A stretch of DNA of 64,000 nucleotides from an uncultured Faecalibacterium sp. (GCA_900540455.1 UQGD01000008.1:1-64000); one strand, 5' to 3'; positions 42,600-51,401 are shown, counted from the first letter of the stretch. Notes: generated by a model not told the origin, from the letters alone. Program-made: numbers and translations.

Positions 42600-43317
42600 A
42601 CCATTGATCCTGGTGGTGGAGGATGATGCGCCGGTGCGCAGCCTGATCACCACCACACTGCGTGCCCACGACTACAAATTTTTGACCGCTGCAAACGGAG
42701 AGACCGCTCTGATGATGGCCTCTACCCATAACCCGGATATCATGCTGCTGGACCTGGGTCTGCCGGATATCGACGGGGTGGAGGTGATCCGCCGGGTGCG
42801 TGCCTGGTCGCAGCTGCCCATCCTGGTGCTCAGCGCCCGCAGTGAGGATGCAGACAAGATCGAGGCGCTGGACACCGGCGCAGACGACTACCTGACCAAG
42901 CCCTTCTCGGTGGAGGAGCTGCTGGCGCGGCTGCGGGCCACCCAGCGCCGGCTGGCGCTGATGCCTGCTGCGGAGGGCACGGGGTCGGTCTTTCAGAACG
43001 GACCGCTCCGGGTGGACCTGGCGGCGGGCTGTGCCTGGCTGTGCGGCGAGGAACTGCACCTGACCCCCATTGAGTACAAACTGCTCTGCCTGCTGGCGCA
43101 GAATGCCGGCCGGGTGCTGACCCATACGGCGATCACCCAAAAGATCTGGGGCAGCAGCTGGGACAATGACCTGGCCTCCCTGCGGGTGTACATGGCTTCT
43201 CTGCGCAAAAAGCTGGAAGCAGCCCCCGGTGCGCCGCAGTTCATCCAGACCCATGTAGGCGTGGGCTACCGGATGCTGAAGGTAGAGGAAACCGCCGGAG
43301 AAGAAAAGGAACAATAA
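42592..43317 (+). CDS. kdpE: KdpE-like OmpR family response regulator
   Basis: The 241-residue product has an N-terminal receiver domain with the acidic pocket VVEDDAP and phospho-acceptor D54 (MLLDLGLPDIDG), the conserved Lys in DYLTKPF, and a C-terminal OmpR-type winged helix (LTPIEYKLLCLLAQNAGRVL, LRVYMASLRKKLE). It is the partner of the KdpD-like kinase, with which it overlaps. No kdpFABC pump is in the window, so ktrAB may be the target; this is inferred from position. Confidence 0.93.
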   Translation: MNKPLILVVEDDAPVRSLITTTLRAHDYKFLTAANGETALMMASTHNPDIMLLDLGLPDIDGVEVIRRVRAWSQLPILVLSARSEDADKIEALDTGADDYLTKPFSVEELLARLRATQRRLALMPAAEGTGSVFQNGPLRVDLAAGCAWLCGEELHLTPIEYKLLCLLAQNAGRVLTHTAITQKIWGSSWDNDLASLRVYMASLRKKLEAAPGAPQFIQTHVGVGYRMLKVEETAGEEKEQ

Positions 43318-43321
43318 AAAG

Positions 43322-43356
43322 AGACCCGCTGGCAGCTGCCAGCGGGTCTTGTGTTT
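43322..43356. terminator. Terminator between kdpE and the DUF1700/DUF4097 gene
   Basis: AGACCCGCTGGCAG is followed directly by its exact complement, a 28-bp perfect palindrome (43322-43349), with T-rich sequence on the plus side and an A-run before it. Confidence 0.9.
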
Positions 43357-43363
43357 TAACAGG

Positions 43364-44530
43364 TCATACACCAAAGTTCAGCCGGATATCCCCCAGGCTG
43401 CATTGGACGGAGAGGGCGGCGCTGCCGGAGCTGGTCTGGTAGCGGGTGCCCTGGCTCTGGCCATTGACCGTGACTTCGCCCAGGGCGCACCGGGCATTGG
43501 TGCGGCAGCTGTCCGCTGCATCGGCCAGGCCCAGGGTCAGATCTCCGGCGGACAGTTCCAGCTCTGCCTCCCGCAGGCCCTCCAGGCGGGCGATCTTCAG
43601 ATCACCCATATCCATCTCCGCATCCAGCTCCTGGACGGCGGCGCTGTCGATAGCCAGGCTGCCCATAGAGAGGGTAAAATCAGCCTCCTTGGCCTGGAGC
43701 TGCTCCAGCTGGATATTGCCCATGGCCATATCCGCCGAAAATTCCCGGCTGCGCACCGCCTTGGCGGACAGATCGCCCATGCTCAGTTCCAGATCCATGT
43801 CGTCCACGGAAAGGCTGCCCAGGTCTGCATCGCCCATAGCCAGGTACAGGTCCAGGCTGCGCAGAGCCTCCGGCGGCAGGGTGATGGAGAGCACAGGATT
43901 CGACCACTTGTGGGGATCGACGTTTGCAGGGACCTTGTAGCGGATCAGATATTCGTAGCCATCATCGTCCTGCTGGCGCTGGCAGAGCAGCCAATCCCGG
44001 CGGAACTCCTGGAAGTCCAGGGTGGCGGCGGTGGCGTTTTCGTCCACCTGGAACACCACGGAACCAAAGTCCAACTGCAGTTCCAGATCCCGGATCTCCT
44101 CCAGCGAAACGCTCTGCTGGAAGCTCTCCACCTCGTGCTTAGAGGTGTCCTGGCTGGTGAATACGGCCGTGCTGGGTGTCTGGATGAGGGGCATGGGGCC
44201 TGTCTTTGCCGAGAGCAGCACAGAGATCAGCACAAAGACCAGCACAGCGGCGGCAAAGTCCCCCAGGGTAAACCACTTGGCTCTGCTGCGCTGGCGGGAG
44301 CGGGCATTGGCTGCGGCCGGCGGGGTGGGGACAGTGGGCAGGGACTGGGCCTCCAGCAGCTTTTTGGCCAGCTGCTCCGGGCTGCCCAGTTCTGCAATGA
44401 CCTCGGCTTCCTTTTCAGGGCCGGCAGCGTCAAAATACTCCTCATAATAGCGCAGAGCGTCGCAGCGCTCCGCATCGGGCAGGGGGGACAAAAGCTGCTC
44501 CAAAGCAGACATAAATTCAAAACGGGTCAT
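43364..44530 (-). CDS. DUF1700-DUF4097 membrane protein
   Basis: The 388-residue product has an N-terminal DUF1700-type helical region (EFMSALEQLLSPLPDAERCD and YYEEYFDAAG), one membrane segment (FAAAVLVFVLISVLLSA, about residue 93) and a C-terminal DUF4097 beta-helix made of repeated MGDLxxxxL-like turns such as LYLAMGDADLGSLS and AEMDMGDLKIARLE. Such proteins are thought to act in envelope-stress or signalling but have no fixed function. It follows a PadR regulator by three bases, the usual pairing. Confidence 0.85.
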   Translation of the reverse strand: MTRFEFMSALEQLLSPLPDAERCDALRYYEEYFDAAGPEKEAEVIAELGSPEQLAKKLLEAQSLPTVPTPPAAANARSRQRSRAKWFTLGDFAAAVLVFVLISVLLSAKTGPMPLIQTPSTAVFTSQDTSKHEVESFQQSVSLEEIRDLELQLDFGSVVFQVDENATAATLDFQEFRRDWLLCQRQQDDDGYEYLIRYKVPANVDPHKWSNPVLSITLPPEALRSLDLYLAMGDADLGSLSVDDMDLELSMGDLSAKAVRSREFSADMAMGNIQLEQLQAKEADFTLSMGSLAIDSAAVQELDAEMDMGDLKIARLEGLREAELELSAGDLTLGLADAADSCRTNARCALGEVTVNGQSQGTRYQTSSGSAALSVQCSLGDIRLNFGV

Positions 44531-44533
44531 ATG

Positions 44534-44848
44534 TTAATCCTCCTGAAAGATCTGGTGGATGCTGGCGGAATAGGCGTTCCACTCTGCCTTGTAGGCGGCC
44601 AGCTGGGCCCGTCCGGCAGGGGTGATCATGTAATAACGGCGGTTGCGGCCATTGCAGGAGGCATCGTAAGCGGTAAGGTGTCCGTCCTTCTGCAAACGGC
44701 GCAGCACAGGGTAAAGGGTGGATTCGCTCAGGTCCAGTGCCTGTTTGATCTCCTGGGTGATCTTATAACCATATGCGCCCTCGGGCTCCTTGGACACGAT
44801 GGCCAGCACCACCGCATCCAGCAATGCTGCGCCGGTGGTAAAACTCAT
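44534..44848 (-). CDS. PadR family transcriptional regulator
   Basis: The 104-residue product is a short PadR-type winged helix: LLDAVVLAIVSKEPEGAYGY, ESTLYPVLRRLQKDGHLTAY and NRRYYMITPAGRAQLA are the family blocks. It is co-transcribed with the DUF1700/DUF4097 gene, three bases apart. A promoter and two palindromes lie upstream at 44916-44954, so autoregulation is likely. Confidence 0.92.
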   Translation of the reverse strand: MSFTTGAALLDAVVLAIVSKEPEGAYGYKITQEIKQALDLSESTLYPVLRRLQKDGHLTAYDASCNGRNRRYYMITPAGRAQLAAYKAEWNAYSASIHQIFQED

Positions 44849-44915
44849 GGGTTCTCCCTCCTCTCTGGGGGCGGGGGCCGCCCGATTCCGATCTGCCGTA
44901 AATAACGGTTTCTCT

Positions 44916-44954
44916 TATATAATATTATATAGCATATAGTATGCACACCGTCAA
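44916..44954 (-). promoter_or_regulatory. Promoter and palindromic operators of the padR operon
   Basis: On the minus strand TTGACG (44949-44954) and TATATA (44926-44931) are 17 bp apart. The dyad GCATATAGTATGC (44932-44944) fills the spacer, and the perfect 16-bp palindrome TATATAATATTATATA (44916-44931) overlaps the -10. Both are good PadR operator candidates. Confidence 0.65.
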
Positions 44955-44977
44955 GAGACTTCGCTGCAAAATTTGTG

Positions 44978-45019
44978 AAAAAAACCGCCCCTGCCGGCCT
45001 TTTGGGGCGGCAAGGGCGG
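44978..45019 (-). terminator. Terminator of the fatty-acid operon
   Basis: On the minus strand CCGCCCTTGCC pairs with GGCAGGGGCGG with one wobble pair, followed by TTTTTTT. It ends the operon after fabZ. Confidence 0.85.
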
Positions 45020-45037
45020 ACAGGGGGGCAAAGCGGG

Positions 45038-45508
45038 TCAGGTCTGGGGGTCGGTCAGCACAAAGGTCAGCTCTGCGGTAACGGCACACTGGCCATCCAC
45101 CCAGGCAGAGGCGGTGCCCATGCCCACCGGGCCGCGCTGAGCGGTAAGCTCGCAGTGGAGAGTGAGCAGGTCGCCAGGCTGGACCTGGCGGCGGAACCGG
45201 GCATTTTTCACTCCGCCGAACAGCGCCAGCTTACCGGCGTTCGCCGGCAGAGAGAGGGCGGCTGCAGCGCCGGTCTGGGCCAGCGCTTCCAGAAGAAGCA
45301 CGCCGGGCATCACCGGCTGTCCAGGGAAATGCCCGCAGAAAAACTGCTCGTTCCGGGTGACGCATTTGCGGCCGATGGCCCACTGCCCCGGCTCGTAGTC
45401 CAGGATGCGGTCTACCAGCGCAAAGGGGTAGCGGTGAGGCAGCAGTGCTTCCAGCTGCTGGGCGTTCATGGTCAGGGGCTGGGTGCGGGGGCTGCGGGGT
45501 TCGGTCAT
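45038..45508 (-). CDS. fabZ: 3-hydroxyacyl-ACP dehydratase FabZ
   Basis: FabZ removes water from 3-hydroxyacyl-ACP in the elongation cycle. The 156-residue product has the hotdog-fold family blocks LLPHRYPFALVDRILDYEPG, the catalytic His in CGHFPGQPVMPGVL and the catalytic Glu in LLLEALAQTGA. It is the last gene of the operon, three bases after fabF. No FabA/FabM isomerase gene is here, so how unsaturated chains are made is not answered by this window. Confidence 0.94.
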   Translation of the reverse strand: MTEPRSPRTQPLTMNAQQLEALLPHRYPFALVDRILDYEPGQWAIGRKCVTRNEQFFCGHFPGQPVMPGVLLLEALAQTGAAAALSLPANAGKLALFGGVKNARFRRQVQPGDLLTLHCELTAQRGPVGMGTASAWVDGQCAVTAELTFVLTDPQT

Positions 45509-45511
45509 GGG

Positions 45512-46750
45512 TCAGCCCTCCCATCTGCGCAGAGCCAGGCAGGCATTGTGTCCGCCAAAGCCCAGGCTGTTGGAAAGGGCGTATTCCATCTTCATCTCCC
45601 GGCCGGTGTTGGGCACATAGTCCAGGTCGCAGTCCGGGTCCGGCTGTGCGGAGTGGATGGTGGGAGGGGCAAACTGGTCTCGCAGGGCCAGTGCCGTAAA
45701 CACCGCTTCCACACCGCCTGCGGCACCCAGCAGATGGCCGGTCATGCTCTTGGTGCTGGATACGGCCAGCTCCCCGGCATGGGGGCCGAATACCGAGTGG
45801 ATCGCGGCGGTCTCGCAGGTGTCGTTCAGCGGGGTGCCGGTGCCGTGTGCGTTGATATAGTCCACCTGCTGGGGCTGTACACCGCCATCGGCCAGGGCCA
45901 GCCGCATACAATCGGCAGCGCCTGCGCCGCCGGGAGCCGGGGCGGTGAAGTGATAGGCATCGCAGTTGGAGCCATAGCCCACCACTTCGGCATAGATATG
46001 TGCGCCGCGGGCCTGGGCCTGCTCCAGATCTTCCAGCAGCAGCACACCGGCACCTTCGCCCATCACAAACCCGGTACGCCGGGCATCAAAGGGCAGGCTG
46101 GCGGCGTTGGGGTCGCTGCTGGCAGAAAGGGCCTTCATGCTGGCAAAACCGCCCATGCCCAGGGGGCTGATGCAGCTCTCGGCACCGCCGCAGAGCATGG
46201 CCCGCTCGTATCCGTCCCGGATGCGGTGGAAGGCATCGCCTACGGCATTGGTGCCGCCTGCACAGGCAGTGACCGGGCAGCTGCACTGGCCTTTCAGACC
46301 AAAACGGATGGCTACCTGTGCGGCCGCCATGTTCACGATGGCCATGGGCACAAAATAGGGGCTGACCTTGTCGAAGCCTTTCTCCTGCCCGCGGGCGTGC
46401 TGCTGCTCGATGATGGGCAGACCGCCGATGCCGCTGGACAGGATCACGCCGGTCTGCTCCGGAGCGGCAGAAACATCCAGTCCGCTGTCCGCCAGTGCTT
46501 CGGCGGCGGCAGCCAGGGCAAACTGTGCAAACCGGGCCACCTTGCGGGCCTCGCGGCGGTCGATGGCGGTGCTGGGGTCAAAATCCTTGACTTCGGCAGC
46601 CAGGGTGCAGGGCAGCGCCGAAGCATCGAACTGGGTGATGGGGCCGATGCCGCAGCGTCCCTCCCGGGCGGCGGCCCAGCTCTCGGCAGCGGTCAGACCC
46701 AGGGGGCTGACCATGCCAAGGCCGGTGATCACAACTCTGCGTTTTTCCAT
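45512..46750 (-). CDS. fabF: 3-oxoacyl-ACP synthase II FabF
   Basis: FabF condenses malonyl-ACP with a growing acyl-ACP. The 412-residue product has the thiolase-fold catalytic triad: C163 in VTACAGGTNAVGD, the first His in NAHGTGTPLND and the second His in SMTGHLLGAAGG, plus C-terminal NSLGFGGHNA. The start MEKRR at 46750 follows GAAAGGAAG; a longer in-frame version would run into the fabG end. It lies between fabG and fabZ. Confidence 0.95.
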   Translation of the reverse strand: MEKRRVVITGLGMVSPLGLTAAESWAAAREGRCGIGPITQFDASALPCTLAAEVKDFDPSTAIDRREARKVARFAQFALAAAAEALADSGLDVSAAPEQTGVILSSGIGGLPIIEQQHARGQEKGFDKVSPYFVPMAIVNMAAAQVAIRFGLKGQCSCPVTACAGGTNAVGDAFHRIRDGYERAMLCGGAESCISPLGMGGFASMKALSASSDPNAASLPFDARRTGFVMGEGAGVLLLEDLEQAQARGAHIYAEVVGYGSNCDAYHFTAPAPGGAGAADCMRLALADGGVQPQQVDYINAHGTGTPLNDTCETAAIHSVFGPHAGELAVSSTKSMTGHLLGAAGGVEAVFTALALRDQFAPPTIHSAQPDPDCDLDYVPNTGREMKMEYALSNSLGFGGHNACLALRRWEG

Positions 46751-46764
46751 GTTGTATCTTCCTT

Positions 46765-47517
46765 TCAAATCGCCATGCCGCCGTCCACACACAGTACCTG
46801 ACCGGTGAGATAGCTGCTGGACTCCTGGGCAAAAAAGCCCACAGCCTGGGCAACTTCCTCCGGCTGGCCCGGCCGTCCGGCGGGGATGCCCTGGACCATG
46901 CCTTCCCGCACAGCCTGGGGCAGGGCGGCGGTCATATCGGTCTCAATGTAGCCGGGTGCCACGGCGTTTACCGTGATGTTCCGGGAGGCCAGCTCCCGCG
47001 CCAGGGTCTTGGTCAGACCGATCAGTCCCGCCTTGCTGGCGGCGTAGTTGGCCTGGCCGGGGTTGCCCCGCAGGGCCACCACACTGGCAAGGTTGATGAT
47101 GCGGCCATAGCGCTGGCGAACCATCCGGCGGGCAGCTTCTTTGCAGCAGAGGAATGAACCTTTCAGGTTTGCATCCATCACCTGGTCAAAGTCCTGCTCG
47201 GACATCCGCAGCAAAAGTCCGTCCCGGGTAATGCCTGCGTTGTTGACCAGGATATCCACCCGGCCAAACTGCTCTGCTGCCTGGCGGAACAGTTCAGCAC
47301 AGCCTTCGGCGGTGCTTACATCTGCCTGCACGGTCAAAGCCTCTGCTCCGGCCTGCCGGCACAGGTCGGCGGTCTCTGCGGCCGCCTGTGCCCCGTGGCA
47401 GTAGTTCACCACCACGCAGCAGCCCTGGCGGGCCAGCTGCAGGCAAACGGCACGGCCGATGCCCCGGCTCCCGCCAGTGACGACCGCTACGCGGCGCAGC
47501 TCAGCAGTGTCGCTCAT
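46765..47517 (-). CDS. fabG: 3-oxoacyl-ACP reductase FabG
   Basis: FabG reduces 3-oxoacyl-ACP with NADPH. The 250-residue short-chain dehydrogenase has the cofactor motif VTGGSRGIGRAV, the NNAG motif in ILVNNAGITRDGLL, and the catalytic Ser-Tyr-Lys in NLASVVALRGNPGQANYAAS with K following. Length is normal. Its ATG overlaps the fabD stop (ATGA), so translation is coupled. Confidence 0.95.
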   Translation of the reverse strand: MSDTAELRRVAVVTGGSRGIGRAVCLQLARQGCCVVVNYCHGAQAAAETADLCRQAGAEALTVQADVSTAEGCAELFRQAAEQFGRVDILVNNAGITRDGLLLRMSEQDFDQVMDANLKGSFLCCKEAARRMVRQRYGRIINLASVVALRGNPGQANYAASKAGLIGLTKTLARELASRNITVNAVAPGYIETDMTAALPQAVREGMVQGIPAGRPGQPEEVAQAVGFFAQESSSYLTGQVLCVDGGMAI

Positions 47518-48452
47518 AGTGTTTCTCCTTTCCAGGCTGTCAAAGCAGCGTCCAGGGCTTCCGGGGTGTCGGCAAAGGCGCAGACTACCTCACTGCCCAG
47601 GGTCTTTTTCACAAAACCGCTCAGGGTGCTGCTGGGGCCCACCTCCAGGATGTGGTCCACCCCCAGCTCGGCCAAGCGGCGCAGCGTATCCTCCATATAA
47701 ACGCTGCTTTGCACCTGGCGCACCAGCAGAGCAGGGATGGAGTCCTCGGGGGATTTTTCCCGTCCCAGGCAGTTGAACAGCACCGGGATCTCCATGGGGC
47801 CAAAGGGTTCGGCGGCAAAGCGCTGCTCCAGTGCCTGGCCTGCCGGAGCCATCAGGGTGGTGTGGAACGGCCCGCTGACCCGCAGGGGGATGCAGCGCCG
47901 GGCGCCGGCCTCCTTGGCAAGCTGGGCTGCCAGGTCTACGGCATCCTTTTGTCCGCCGATGACCAGCTGGCCGGGGCAGTTGTAGTTGCAGATCTCCACC
48001 ACGCCTTTTTCCCGTGCCCGGGCGCAGCACTCTGCCAGGGGAAGGCGGTCCAGCCCCATCACGGCGGTCATCCCGCAGGGGATGCCTTCAGCGGCCTGGG
48101 CCATGGATTTGCCGCGGAAAGCGGCCAGCTCGATGGCCTGTTTGGGGGTAAACACACCCGCAGACTGCAAAGCGGCGTATTCGCCCAAGGACAGCCCGGC
48201 TGCATAGTCCGGCTGGAAGCCTTTTTCTTTCAGCACAGCCCAGACACCGGCATCAAAGGCCACCAGGCAGGGCTGGGTATATTGCGTCTCGTCCAAAAGG
48301 TGGTCGGGGTCTTCAAAGCAGACCTGGTGCAGGTCAAAGTCCAGCTCGGCGCTGTCAAATGCCTGCCGGAATACGGCAGAAGCATCATAGAACGCCCGTC
48401 CCATACCGGGACGCTGGCTGCCCTGCCCTGTATAAAGTACAGCAGTTTTCAT
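47514..48452 (-). CDS. fabD: Malonyl-CoA:ACP transacylase FabD
   Basis: FabD loads malonyl groups onto the acyl carrier protein. The 312-residue product has the YTGQGSQRPGMG start, the nucleophile S88 in GLSLGEYAAL, and the catalytic His in VSGPFHTTLM. The start at 48452 follows GGAGG by eight bases. It overlaps the genes on both sides by four bases, within the tightly packed fab run. Confidence 0.95.
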   Translation of the reverse strand: MKTAVLYTGQGSQRPGMGRAFYDASAVFRQAFDSAELDFDLHQVCFEDPDHLLDETQYTQPCLVAFDAGVWAVLKEKGFQPDYAAGLSLGEYAALQSAGVFTPKQAIELAAFRGKSMAQAAEGIPCGMTAVMGLDRLPLAECCARAREKGVVEICNYNCPGQLVIGGQKDAVDLAAQLAKEAGARRCIPLRVSGPFHTTLMAPAGQALEQRFAAEPFGPMEIPVLFNCLGREKSPEDSIPALLVRQVQSSVYMEDTLRRLAELGVDHILEVGPSSTLSGFVKKTLGSEVVCAFADTPEALDAALTAWKGETL

Positions 48453-49516
48453 GCTTGGGGCCTCCATTCTTCCAACAATTCGTCCATCAGTTCCCGCACA
48501 CTGCGCATCCTGTCCAGCCGGGGGGCGCTGGACCCGCAGAAGAACAGCCCGTTTTCCACATCGCCTTGTACCGCTGCAATCAGCGCCTGGGTGATGCAGT
48601 AGGGTACGGCAGCCGGGTCGCAGCCTTTCAGGCAGCGGGCGCAGTGCCGGGGGGCAAAACGCTGCCCGGCAGCCAGTTTCTGCACCAGGGGGGTGTTCAG
48701 CGCCCGGGCGGGCATACCCACCGGGCTATGGATGATGCGCAGGTCCTCCTGCCGGGCATGGAGCAGTACGTCCTTGTAGCCCTGGCTGGCATCGCACTCG
48801 TAGGTGGTGATAAAGCGTGTGGCCAGCTGCGCCCCTGCTGCGCCCAGCTGGACATAGCGAGCGATATCCGCCCCGGTGTATACCCCGCCGGCCACAAAGA
48901 CCGGGATCTGTCGCTGGAACCGTTCCTCATAGGGGCGCAGCTCTGCCAGCAGAGCAGGCAGGGTCTGTTCCAGGGTCTGGCAGCGGCTGGTTTCCAGCTC
49001 GGTCTCGTCAAAACCCAGGTGCCCGCCTGCTTCGCAGCCTTCCAGCACCACAAAGTCAGGGCAGCGGCCGTACTTATCTGCCCAGCGGCGCAGCAGCAGC
49101 CGGGCTGCCCGGCTGCTGGATACGATGGGGGCAATGGCGGCGCTGCCGGGGGCCACAAGAGCGGGAAGCTCCAAGGGCAGCCCGGCGCCGGAGATCACCG
49201 CATCCGCACCCGCCTGGACAGCGGTGGCCACAGCCTGGGCGTAGTTCTGGGTCGCTACCATGGCGTTGACCGCCACCAGCCCCCGCCCGTTGGCCAGGCA
49301 TTTGGCTTTCTGCACCTCAGCGGCCAGGGCGCGGCAGTTGGCGGCAGCGGGGGCCCGGGCAAAATCGGGTTCACGGTAGCCTGCATCGGCGGTGGAGATG
49401 CAGCCCATGCCGCCGCAGGTGGCCACGGCACCTGCCAGGCCGCCCAGCGATACACCGACCCCCATGCCTCCCTGCAGGATGGGCACGGGCAGGGCCTTGC
49501 CCGCCAGTGTCAGCAT
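48449..49516 (-). CDS. FabK paralogue / nitronate monooxygenase-like flavoprotein
   Basis: The 355-residue product is an FMN-binding TIM-barrel protein of the FabK/nitronate monooxygenase family. It shows PVPILQGGMGVGVSLGGLAG, the ISGAGLPLELP block, EGCEAGGHLGFD and PVFVAGGVYTGADIARY. Unlike FabK downstream it has a Cys-rich C-terminal segment, RHCARCLKGC plus further Cys. It sits between fabK and fabD with overlaps on both sides, so it belongs to the operon. It may be a second enoyl-ACP reductase, a related flavin oxidoreductase, or a protective enzyme. I do not assign a reaction. Confidence 0.85.
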   Translation of the reverse strand: MLTLAGKALPVPILQGGMGVGVSLGGLAGAVATCGGMGCISTADAGYREPDFARAPAAANCRALAAEVQKAKCLANGRGLVAVNAMVATQNYAQAVATAVQAGADAVISGAGLPLELPALVAPGSAAIAPIVSSSRAARLLLRRWADKYGRCPDFVVLEGCEAGGHLGFDETELETSRCQTLEQTLPALLAELRPYEERFQRQIPVFVAGGVYTGADIARYVQLGAAGAQLATRFITTYECDASQGYKDVLLHARQEDLRIIHSPVGMPARALNTPLVQKLAAGQRFAPRHCARCLKGCDPAAVPYCITQALIAAVQGDVENGLFFCGSSAPRLDRMRSVRELMDELLEEWRPQA

Positions 49517-50445
49517 AGCTGTCCCAGCGCGGCGGCGCACTGCCTCCCATCCTGCCAAAGGTCGGCCAGGATCTCCGAAGCGGGGCGGATCTGGTGCAGC
49601 AGTCCGGCGCACTGGCCGGCCATCAGGCTGCCGGTGTCGGTGTCGCCTTCCAGTACAGCCCGGCGCAGGCTGCCCAGGGTGCGCCGCTCCAGCTCCATCT
49701 TATCGGCACCGGCTTTTTCCATCCGCAGATATTCCCGGCTCATGCGGTTTTTCAGCACACGCACCGGCGCACCGGTGCTGCGTCCGGTAACGATGGTATC
49801 GCTGTCCCGGGCATCCAGCAGCGCCTGTTTGTAATTTTCATGGATGGGACACTCCTGGCTGACCAGCAGGCAGGTGCCCACCTGGACGCCGCAGGCGCCC
49901 AGAGCCAGTGCCGCAGCCAGCTGCCGTCCATCGGCAATGCCTCCGGCGGCGATCACCGGCAGATCCACGGCGTCCACCACCTGGGGCACCAGGGCCATGG
50001 TGGTCATCTCGCCCACATGGCCGCCGCTCTCGGTGCCCTCGGCAATGATGCCGTCCACCCCCAGCCGGGCCAGATGCCGGGCCAGGATGGCGGCAGCCAC
50101 CACCGGGAACACCTTGATCCCGGCGGATTTCCAGGCCGGAACATACTTGCCGGGGTTGCCTGCGCCAGTGGTGACCACCGGCACGTTTTCCTCCACAACG
50201 ATGCGGGCAAAGTCATCGGCCTGGGGGTGCATCAGCATGATGTTGACCCCAAAAGGCTGATCGGTCAGCTCCCGGCAGCGGCGGATGTGGCTGCGCAGGG
50301 TGTCCGGGTCCATAGCGCCGGAACCAATGACGCCCAGTGCGCCTGCGTTGGAGCAGGCCGCGGCAAACTCGCCGGTGGCAATGTGGGCCATGCCGCCCTG
50401 GATGATGGGATACCGGGTGCCCAGAATTTCGTTCAACAGTTTCAT
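49510..50445 (-). CDS. fabK: Enoyl-ACP reductase II FabK
   Basis: FabK is the FMN-dependent enoyl-ACP reductase that replaces FabI in many Firmicutes and completes each elongation cycle. The 311-residue product has the family start YPIIQGGMAHIATGEFAAAC, the GAGNPGKYVPAWK block, GTESGGHVGEMTTMALVPQV and PVIAAGGIADGRQLAAAL. It overlaps fabH and the following paralogue. No FabI or FabV is present in the window. Confidence 0.93.
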   Translation of the reverse strand: MKLLNEILGTRYPIIQGGMAHIATGEFAAACSNAGALGVIGSGAMDPDTLRSHIRRCRELTDQPFGVNIMLMHPQADDFARIVVEENVPVVTTGAGNPGKYVPAWKSAGIKVFPVVAAAILARHLARLGVDGIIAEGTESGGHVGEMTTMALVPQVVDAVDLPVIAAGGIADGRQLAAALALGACGVQVGTCLLVSQECPIHENYKQALLDARDSDTIVTGRSTGAPVRVLKNRMSREYLRMEKAGADKMELERRTLGSLRRAVLEGDTDTGSLMAGQCAGLLHQIRPASEILADLWQDGRQCAAALGQLC

Positions 50446-51401
50446 TTGTTCGTACCTTTATATTGGAACAACATTCCGCCCCAGGTCAGCCCTGCGCCAA
50501 AGCCAAGGCAGGCTACAGTCTGGCCGGGGATAAGGCGTCCGGCTTCCGCCAGCTCGTTGAGAGCCACCGGGATGCTGGCCGCACTGGTGTTGCCGTGACG
50601 GTCCATGTTTTTGTAGAATTTTTCCGGGTCAGCCTTCAGTGCCCGGACACAGTGGTCGATGATGCGGCCATTGGCCTGGTGGCAGACCACCCAGTCCACC
50701 TGCCCCAGGGACAGCCCGCTTTGCGCCAGCACTTCGTCCAGGCAGCGGGGCAGAGCCTCCACTGCAAAGCGGAATACGGCCCGCCCGTCCATGGTGATGG
50801 GGGCCGAGCCGGTACGGCAGGGCCCGCCGGCCTGGATGGCCTCGCAGCCCCGTGCCCCCAGACTGGCGGCAAAGGGGAGAGCGTCCGGAGCAAGCTGGAA
50901 CACCGCTGCCCCGGCCCCATCTCCGAACAAAACGCAGGTGGAGCGGTCAGCGGGGTCCAGCAGGCGGCTCAGAGCTTCGCAGCCGACCACCAGGGCGTAC
51001 TGGCCCCCAAGGGTCATCAGCAGGCCCCGGGCAGCGGCGGCTGCATACACAAAACCGGAACAGGCTGCGTTGACATCCAGGGTGGGGATATTTTCCCGCA
51101 GGGCCAGCGCCGCCTGCACCCGGCAGGCCACACTGGGGGCAGCATCCGGGGCAGAAAGGGTGGCGCAGATGCAGCAGCCGATATCGGCAGGGGACAGGCC
51201 GCTGCGTTCCAGCGCCTGTTTTGCAGCAGAAATGGCCAGGGTGGAAGCGGACTCCTCCGGGGCGCACCAGTGCCGCGTCCGGATGCCGGTGCGGCTGACG
51301 ATCCATTCGTCGCTGGTATCCACGGTGCGGCTCAGATCTTCGTTGGTCACGGTACGGCTGGGCAGTGCCCCGCCGGTGGCGATCAGTTGCAAACCCTCCA
51401 T
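50442..51401 (-). CDS. fabH: 3-oxoacyl-ACP synthase III FabH
   Basis: FabH starts fatty-acid synthesis by joining acetyl-CoA (or a branched acyl-CoA) to malonyl-ACP. The 319-residue product has the catalytic triad C114 in VNAACSGFVYA, His in VCHQANGRI and Asn in HGNTSAASIPVAL. Its start lies inside the 3' end of accA, an overlap of 19 bp, so translation is coupled. The primer used (straight or branched) cannot be told from the sequence. Confidence 0.95.
   Translation of the reverse strand: MEGLQLIATGGALPSRTVTNEDLSRTVDTSDEWIVSRTGIRTRHWCAPEESASTLAISAAKQALERSGLSPADIGCCICATLSAPDAAPSVACRVQAALALRENIPTLDVNAACSGFVYAAAAARGLLMTLGGQYALVVGCEALSRLLDPADRSTCVLFGDGAGAAVFQLAPDALPFAASLGARGCEAIQAGGPCRTGSAPITMDGRAVFRFAVEALPRCLDEVLAQSGLSLGQVDWVVCHQANGRIIDHCVRALKADPEKFYKNMDRHGNTSAASIPVALNELAEAGRLIPGQTVACLGFGAGLTWGGMLFQYKGTNK

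Noticed and set aside
40602..42656. 684-codon minus-strand frame
   Set aside because: Antisense shadow of the KdpD-like gene.
44975..46801. 608-codon plus-strand frame
   Set aside because: Antisense to fabZ and fabF; Gly/His/Gln-rich, no signatures.
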